From assembly GCF_036898465.1 (NCBI RefSeq), contig NZ_JARUMJ010000001.1, forward strand, positions 8,990,001-9,054,000: 64,000 bases of DNA, in the 5' to 3' direction. Below, one piece after another: positions 58,282 to 64,000 of this stretch (positions are counted from its first letter, which is position 1; each line of letters starts with the position of its first letter). Under the pieces are notes generated by a model. That model was not told the DNA's origin. It made no database searches and saw only the letters and a program-made list of their open reading frames with translations. A program made the translations under genes and the position numbers. Origin of the DNA: Streptomyces sp. B21-105 (lineage in GTDB: Bacteria > Actinomycetota > Actinomycetes > Streptomycetales > Streptomycetaceae).

Positions 58282-58601
58282 CTCGTCAGCGTAGAACCTC
58301 GGCCGCCCAACTGAGCCACTCCCGGACCGAGCTCACGCAATCGCGGTCAGAGCCGATTTCAAAGAGCGTCATCACAGCACGGGCTGGAAATCGTGATGGC
58401 CGTCGCCCAGGGCTTCGAAGCCCGCAAGGAGCGGTCGGCAAGCGCACCACCCGCCCGCACAGCCCTCGCATACGAGCCGGTCACCGGCCCCGCCGCACGG
58501 CGACTCCAGGTCGTGTCTCTTGGAGCAGCCTGATTCAGCCATGGTGCTGAGGGCCGCGTGAGCGGACCGATGGTCTGCATGACGCCGACTAGGCTCGCCC
58601 C
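58282..58601. other. intergenic stretch without a supported gene
   Basis: A plus-strand frame (VMAVAQGFEARKERSASA) before 58530 could be a short remnant but has no recognised family. Nothing else is seen. Confidence 0.3.
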
Positions 58602-58988
58602 ATGACGGAGCCACCTCTCACTGAGGCTGAGATCGTCGAGGCCGAACGTGATCTCGGTGTGTCCTTTCCCGAGGAGTACCGGACGTATCTGCGCGAGGTG
58701 AGCGCGGGCGGGGCGCTCTTCCGGCTTGAGCGGATGGGGCGTGGTTGGTGGTGGGCCGACAATGAGAAGTGGCGGCGCGAGTTGCTGGCCGTTCCCTTTC
58801 CGCATCCCGACTCCTATGCCGAGAGCGACGACGAACTGATGGGGCGTGAGCCACAGGCTGAATCATTCGAAGCCGGGCGGACGGCCGCCGAGCCGGCCTC
58901 GCCGCAGGCGGTGGCCGACTCGGTCGGAGGGCTGCGGGATGACTGCACGGATGCCGCTGCGTCGCAGGTGGCTGCGGATGGCGGGTGA
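58602..58988 (+). pseudogene. SMI1/KNR4-family protein cut by an IS5 relic
   Basis: The first 85 residues are a good SMI1/KNR4 domain (EAERDLGVSFPEEYRTYLRE, GGALFRLERMGRGWW). From about 58850 the sequence belongs to an IS5 transposase relic on the other strand, and the rest of the frame is chance translation. The protein is therefore missing its C-terminal half. Such proteins are often toxin-immunity factors. Confidence 0.65.
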
Positions 58989-59130
58989 GGAACAGGCGCG
59001 GTCGGCCAGAACGGCCAGGGACGGGCCGGGGTCCGCCCGGGCTGGAGCGGGACACTCGGATGCCTGTCATCACGGTCTCGAAGGCGCGTGCGTCACCTGC
59101 CTGGCCGGCGGTGACGGTGAAGGCGACCAC
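58857..59130 (-). pseudogene. IS5-family transposase remnant
   Basis: Minus-strand translation gives MVAFTVTAGQAGDARAFETV in one frame, then VLADRACSSPAIRSHLRRSG and IRAVIPQPSDRVGHRLRRG in another, matching the central to C-terminal DDE region. The N-terminus and the final catalytic Glu region are missing. Confidence 0.75.
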
Positions 59131-59145
59131 GCATGCGGCCAGGTC

Positions 59146-60540
59146 CTATCGCAGGGGCACGGTGTGGCCGTAGCGCAGCAGGTTCTGTGGGTCATACGTC
59201 GTTTTCGTGCGGCGCAGACGGTCGTGGACTGCTGGGGTCCAGGCACGGGCGCGGTCGGTGTCGTCGCCCGGGGCGCCGTGCAGGTTGACCATCGTGCGGC
59301 CCGTGCCGTATGGGGTCATCGCGGTGTACAGGGCGGCCGTGGCCGCCTCCACTGCGGCGGCGGCCTCCGGGCCTGCCAGGACGCCGACCGATTCCAGCAG
59401 GTACGCGGCGTCGCGGGCGCAGACCGCGTCCTCGACGGGAGCCGGTTCGGCCAGTCGGCCGCCCATGTGACGCAGTTCGACCATGAGAAGCGGGTAGTCC
59501 TCACCCGCGTCCGGGCCTGCCTGCTCCAGAAGGGTGTCCACGGCCTCGGGGGTCAGGTCGCGCAGCAGCGCGCAGCACTCGCGGGCGGGGATGGGGTCCT
59601 GCGGGTCCTGGTAGATCTCGTCGACCTTGCGGTAGTCCAGGTCGGCCACCGTGTCGAACTCGACCGGCGCGGCCGCACGCAGCGGTGCCAGCAGGACATC
59701 CGCCTCGGCCGCGTCGCCGGTCCAGGCGACCGCGACGCGGGCGAGGAAGCGGCCGCGCATCGCTTCGGGGATGATCGGCATCGGGGGCAACCGCAGCAGG
59801 GTGAAGCCGGTGCACATCTCGGGTGGCACGGTGGGCGCCCAGTCGGCGTAGGCGCGCAGCAGGGACTCGGCGTGCTCGCCGGCGCAGTAGATGCCCCCGC
59901 CGACGACGCGGCTCAGTGGTACCAACCCGGTGACCAGGGACGTCACCACGCCCACGTTCCCCTTGCCGCCGCGCAGCGCCCAGAACAGGTCGGGCTCGTG
60001 GTCGGCGTCCGTCTCGTGCAGGGTGCCGTCCGGGGTGACGACCTGGAAGGAGTGGACCAGGTCGGAGGCGAAGCCGTAGGCCCGGCCGAGCAACGGCAGC
60101 CCGCCGCCGAGGATGTACCCAACCACCCCGGCGTCCGTCGCGGAGCCGTTGAGCCCGGCGAGGCCGTGCGGGACCGAGGCCTCCAGCAGCAGCCGCCACT
60201 TCACACCGGCGCCGACGGTCGCAGTGCGCGCCTCGACGTCGATGAGTACGTCGGTCATCCGGGCGGTGTTGATCAACAGTCCGCCGTCCACAGGAAAGTT
60301 CGCGCCGTGTCCGGTGGCCTGGACGGCGACGGGGATTCCGGTGGCGGCGGCCCAGCGCATAGCTCTGACGACGTCGTCTGCACCTGTCGCACCCACGACG
60401 ACGTCGGGCGCGTGCCGGGCCGCCAGGTTGAAGGCGGCGACCTCGGCGTCGTAGCCCTCGTTCCCCGGGCGCAGCACCGGGCCGCGCACGTCAGACAGGG
60501 CGAACAGGTCGGGGGTGTGGTGATGGTGCGTGGCGGTCAT
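59146..60540 (-). CDS. FAD-linked oxidoreductase, berberine-bridge-enzyme type
   Basis: A 464-residue flavoprotein. The FAD-binding PCMH domain has VAVQATGHGANFPVDGG, where the His is the usual covalent FAD ligand. The second ligand position of bicovalent members, a Cys after GYILGGG, reads GFASD, so attachment is probably single. The C-terminal BBE segment is TTYDPQNLLRYGHTV. The ATG at 60540 follows GAGGAGG. No signal peptide is seen. It would oxidise a sugar or a specialised metabolite. The neighbours are decayed, so there is no pathway context. Confidence 0.87.
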   Translation of the reverse strand: MTATHHHHTPDLFALSDVRGPVLRPGNEGYDAEVAAFNLAARHAPDVVVGATGADDVVRAMRWAAATGIPVAVQATGHGANFPVDGGLLINTARMTDVLIDVEARTATVGAGVKWRLLLEASVPHGLAGLNGSATDAGVVGYILGGGLPLLGRAYGFASDLVHSFQVVTPDGTLHETDADHEPDLFWALRGGKGNVGVVTSLVTGLVPLSRVVGGGIYCAGEHAESLLRAYADWAPTVPPEMCTGFTLLRLPPMPIIPEAMRGRFLARVAVAWTGDAAEADVLLAPLRAAAPVEFDTVADLDYRKVDEIYQDPQDPIPARECCALLRDLTPEAVDTLLEQAGPDAGEDYPLLMVELRHMGGRLAEPAPVEDAVCARDAAYLLESVGVLAGPEAAAAVEAATAALYTAMTPYGTGRTMVNLHGAPGDDTDRARAWTPAVHDRLRRTKTTYDPQNLLRYGHTVPLR

Positions 60541-60837
60541 CGAGGCCTCCTCAAGCGCAGGAGCGGCCGTCGCGGTCCTCCTTCTCAGGATGGACCTGGG
60601 GCGTTTGCGGTGCACGCGGGGCGGGCGTGTGAAGGTGGGGCGAGCGTGGCGCAGCCGGCGGCCGCAGATGCGGATCCGGTGGTGAGCATGACGTGCCCGG
60701 CCTGTTCGCCGAGTATCTTCAGGACGCCGCCGAGGTCGCGGTGCGCGATGCGCTGCGAGGCGGGTGGTCCATCCGGCGAGGCCAGGGGTGTTCGCTGTGG
60801 GTGGCCGCGCCGCTCAGCGCCCACCAGGCGGCCCTGC

Positions 60838-61302
60838 GCGCGTGCGCCGCGCTTCGGCTGCCGCGGCATTCACGTGCCGGGACACACGGTGTGCCTCGCC
60901 CACCCGGAACCCGCCGAGCAAAGCGCCTGCCTGGCAGGACTGGCTCCCGGCGCGGACATCGACCACCGTGGCACCACGTTCAGTCCCGATCTCATCAGCG
61001 ACCTTCTCTGGGCTCTCGACGATCCCACCACCCGCCGCCCCCGCATCGGCGCCGCAGACTTCGAAGAAGCGTGTTTCTAGGGCGACACCATGTGCGGGTC
61101 GGCGTTCTCCGAGGACACCGCCTGGTTCAAGTCGGAGTCCTTCGCGGGCGACGCCTGGTTCAAGTCGGAGTCCTTCGCGGGCGACGCCTGGTTCGACTCG
61201 GCGTCCTTCGCGGGCACCTACATCGAGATGGCCTCCCGCCTGACCGAGCCCATCCTGCTGGGCCTGGCCGTCCTCGCCGTCCGCAACCGCGTCAAGCGCT
61301 GA
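60838..61302 (+). pseudogene. pentapeptide-repeat protein with an internal stop
   Basis: One frame reads CRGIHVPGHTVCLAHPEP and SDLLWALDDPTTRRP, then stops at a TAG (61078-61080). It continues without a shift into pentapeptide repeats (AWFKSESFAGD twice, AWFDSASFAG) and a hydrophobic C-terminus (LLGLAVLAVRNRVKR). Intact Streptomyces homologues join these parts. The 27-base unit at about 61120-61173 is a direct DNA duplication. The 5' start is not certain. Confidence 0.6.
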
Positions 61303-61539
61303 CACCAGCGCGGCGCCGACACGGCCGGTGCCCGCCCCGGCTGCCAGGGCACCCGGCTCTTCCGTGCCGGCAACGTCGTGTAGGTCGACGGATTCTTCGC
61401 GCGGACCGAGGCCCCGGCGGTCGAGGAGATCGCCGACGGCGTCGTCTCCATGGTCACCCGTCCCCGCCACACCTCGGTTCGGCGAACTCTGGACCATGCC
61501 GACCGAACAGGGGTGACCACGGCCTCCGTACGCAGGCCG

Positions 61540-63117
61540 GACAGGGGGAGCGGCCGGGGTGCGGCCGTGCTCAGCGCGGGCGGAGGACCGCCGTGCTCCG
61601 GGTCGCGGGGCAGGGCGGCGTGCTCCAGGCCGTGCAGCCGGGCGGCCGCGCGCCGGAAGCGTCCGGCCAGGTCGGCGTCGGTACCGCGGAGCCGCCGCAG
61701 ATCGGTGTCGGTGGTGCGCAGCGCGGCGGACAGGAGGCGGGCCCTGCCGCGCTCGAGGCGCAGAACCGCCCGCGCGGGGGCACCCGTCGCCGCGTGTGCG
61801 TGCGCGGCCTCCGCGGCCACCTCGGTCGCCCGCGCCAGCCAGATCTCCGCGGCGGGGCGGGTCAGTTGTTTTCGGACGAGCAGGTCGACGGCGTCCACCG
61901 CGTGGTCGAACGCCTCCGCGGCCTCCTCGTGGGCCTCCCGGCGCGTCGCCCAGGCGCCCCAGGCGCGGCCGGCCACCAGCCGCACCGGTACGTTGTCCGG
62001 GTCGGCGAGCCGACAGCTCTCCCGGTAGGCGCGCACGGCCTCCGCTGCGTCCCCCGACTGTCCGCGGTCGGCGAGATTGTGACCGAACTCGCTGAGCCTG
62101 CCGGCCCGTTCGGGAGAGTCGGGCGCAGTGGCGCGGAGGGCACGGCGCAGTGCCCCGATCGCCTCGTCGAGCGGCGCGCGCTGACCGGTCCGCTGCGCCG
62201 TGGCACGCAGCGCCGCGGCGTGGTTGGTCAACACCGTGGCCGTGTACGGCGACTCCTCGCCGGACAGTCCGCCGGACCTGCTCATGAAGCTCCACCGACC
62301 GCTCCAAGGAGGCGCGGTCCCCGGCCAGTTCGGCGTGCAGCCGTAGCGCCGCGGCGAGGTTGCCCCGGCGCAGGGGCAGATCGGGCGAGCCGTCGCCGCT
62401 CAGGGCGACGGCCCGCTCGTGCATCCCGACCGCCCGGTGCGCCTCGGCCGCGTCGTCGAGCCGCCGGGCGCTCAGCCGCAGACTCGTCCCCACTGATCCA
62501 GGTACAGCGCCTCGTCGTCCCGTTCGGGTCCCGGCGAGGTCGCCGCCCGCTCGTGGGCGCGCACCGCCTCCCGCAGATCGGCCAGGTCGCCTTGGCATTC
62601 GTGCCGGGTCAGCAGGACGGTGCCCAGCCCGCTGCTGTGGGCCGCGTGCTCCGGCGATCCCGGCGGCGCGGCGCGCTCGGCCTCGGTGTACAACGCCACG
62701 GCCTCGTCCAGGGCGTTCCTGCCCTCGTGGACGTAACGGTCGGCGAGCACCGAAGCCAAGTGCGCCAGCCGGGCCGGTCGTTCGGGCGAGCGGGCGTCCG
62801 TACCGGCGAGCGACTCCCGCAGACACTCCTCCGGACGGCGCAGATCCCGGACGGAGCCGGTACACCCGAAGAACTCGGACAGGGCCACCCCCGGGGTGCC
62901 CAACGCCCGCGCGGACCTGCCGTCGTGTTGTACCGCCCGCTCGAACCACACGACGGCGTCGGCCAGATCGGCGGGGGTGCCGGTGGCGAAATACCGTGTG
63001 CGCAGCACGGACGCGAGAGTGGTCAGCATGTCGGCGTTGCGCGCGCCGGACGGCCACGGATCGTCGGGGTCCGAGGGCTCCTCGCGCGCCACCACCCGGC
63101 GCAGCAGCTCCGCTGTG
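61540..63117 (-). pseudogene. TPR region of a TPR-CHAT protein, frameshifted and separated from its CHAT domain
   Basis: Minus-strand frames give tetratricopeptide-type repeats: SVLRTRYFATGTPADLADAV and RHECQGDLADLREAVRAHE in one frame to 62472; RLDDAAEAHRAVGMHERAVA and LHAELAGDRASLERSVELHE in a second; LDEAIGALRRALRATAPDSP and LERGRARLLSAALRTTDTDL in a third. The last part normally directly precedes a CHAT caspase-like domain, which is not here but on the opposite strand at 63118. The bounds are approximate. Confidence 0.65.
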
Positions 63118-63405
<288 letters not shown>

Positions 63406-63452
63406 GCTGCTATTCGGAGTACTCGTCGTCCGACTACGCATACGCCTGACCT

Positions 63453-63542
63453 CTGCAGCACCTGCAGCACCTGCAGCACCTGCAGCACCTGCAGCACCTG
63501 CAGCACCTGCAGCACCTGCAGCACCTGCAGCACCTGCAGCAC
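63453..63542. repeat. ten tandem copies of a 9-bp unit
   Basis: CTGCAGCAC is repeated ten times without a mismatch. Any reading would give Cys-Ser-Thr or Leu-Gln-His repeats, but no gene start is near. Confidence 0.95.
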
Positions 63543-63613
63543 CCGTGCTGGAGGTTGGGTGCGGTGTGTGCGGCCTGGTGACGGTGGGGGCTGTTACCGA
63601 CGGACAGCGACCT

Positions 63614-63660
63614 GCCCCGCCCCGCCCCGCCCCGCGCCGCCGGGCGGGGCGGGGCGGGGC
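63614..63660 (-). terminator. very stable G/C hairpin downstream of the SnoaL-like gene
   Basis: Perfect 19-bp arms (63614-63632 and 63642-63660) made of GCCCC units enclose nine bases, just past the minus-strand stop at 63669. Confidence 0.7.
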
Positions 63661-63668
63661 CGTTGACG

Positions 63669-64000
63669 TCACGGTTCGAGGTCGACGACCCCCTTGCCGC
63701 CCAGGATGTCCAGCGGTACGGAGACCTGGTCGTGCGTGATCAGCCATTCGCCGTCGATCTTCCGGAAGCAGAAGGTGACCCGGACCCACATGCCGCCCGC
63801 CGCCGTCCCGTCGGGCAGCGTGCCGCTGAGGCGGCCGAAGCCGTGTGTGAACGCCACGTCTTCGCCCACGGTGGGTATCAGGTCGCGCACCTCGTAGGTC
63901 ACCTCCTGGAAGAACGTGAACACGTTCGCCCAGTTCTTGAGTTTCGCGTCGATCCCCACGTGCTGGAGCGGCGGATCGATGTCGAATGACACGACGTCCG
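63669..64000 (-). CDS. SnoaL-like/ketosteroid-isomerase-fold protein, N-terminus beyond the right edge
   Basis: About 110 residues of an NTF2-like fold protein are visible: FDIDPPLQHVGIDAKL, FQEVTYEVRDLIP, FTHGFGRLSGTLPDG, VRVTFCFRKIDGEWLITHDQ. These match the C-terminal two thirds of small stand-alone SnoaL/SgcJ-type proteins. The ATG at 63992 lies in the middle of the conserved fold, so the true start is probably outside. The reaction is unknown. A strong hairpin follows the stop. Confidence 0.75.
   Translation of the reverse strand, partial: DVVSFDIDPPLQHVGIDAKLKNWANVFTFFQEVTYEVRDLIPTVGEDVAFTHGFGRLSGTLPDGTAAGGMWVRVTFCFRKIDGEWLITHDQVSVPLDILGGKGVVDLEP

Noticed and set aside
58846..61080. 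Plus-strand open frame of 744 codons
   Set aside because: Most of it is antisense to the berberine-bridge-type flavoprotein; only the final part matches a pentapeptide-repeat protein and is annotated separately.
63453..63542. Possible CRISPR array
   Set aside because: The units are 9 bp with no spacers, and no cas genes are present.

Overview
The window has very high G+C, actinobacterial codon bias, many GTG starts and 4-nt ATGA/GTGA gene overlaps, Tat-exported secreted hydrolases, ricin-type (CBM13) lectin modules and a sugar ABC importer with no ATPase gene of its own. This is typical of a Streptomyces chromosome. The dense carbohydrate-active genes, the at least eight decayed insertion-sequence fragments and the many broken genes suggest an accessory region such as a chromosome arm. 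No rRNA, tRNA or CRISPR array was seen.

1-6 kb: a translationally coupled operon on the minus strand (ATP-grasp ligase, a dikinase-like protein with permuted domain order, and an MFS exporter cut by the left edge) diverges from a PAS/LuxR regulator. A perfect 28-bp palindrome lies between them. 6-19 kb: an SCO6745-family protein, a secreted subtilisin-like protease, a NACHT/HEAT-repeat STAND NTPase with a divergent two-helix membrane peptide, a P450 remnant abutting a STAS anti-anti-sigma gene, a MerR regulator, IS relics, a stand-alone domain resembling the ribonucleotide reductase C-terminus, and a frameshifted leucine-rich-repeat gene.

19-31.5 kb: a coherent polysaccharide-utilisation locus. 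It holds a GH97 enzyme, a ROK repressor, a solute-binding protein with two permeases, a GH51 arabinofuranosidase, a GH43 enzyme with CBM13 (galactanase-like) and a GH29 fucosidase with CBM32 and CBM13. Together these suggest uptake and trimming of plant arabinogalactan-type glycans. 31.5-40 kb: IS701 and ISAs1 relics, a GH62 arabinofuranosidase, a decayed three-gene recombinase element and a frameshifted clan GH-A arabinofuranosidase-like gene with a sortase (LAxTG) anchor.

40-51 kb: a DHA2-type drug exporter with a divergent MarR regulator and tandem operators, an unknown membrane pair, an SDR/LysR divergent pair with a perfect operator, a secreted unknown, and two secreted GH6 cellulases next to a LacI/CebR-type gene with CebR-like boxes; the LacI frame is broken. 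51-57.5 kb: a dicarboxylate/amino-acid symporter, an Asp/Glu racemase and a GntR regulator diverge from a dead aspartate ammonia-lyase gene. An M20 peptidase and a divergent Lrp/AsnC regulator follow.

57.5-64 kb: ISL3 and IS5 relics, a Nudix hydrolase, an SMI1/KNR4 gene cut by an IS, a berberine-bridge-type flavoprotein, a pentapeptide-repeat gene with a stop codon, a TPR-CHAT gene apparently split by an inversion, a ten-copy 9-bp repeat, and a SnoaL-like gene running off the right edge. Several breaks are single-base indels in G/C-rich runs, so some genes called pseudogenes here may be intact in the organism.
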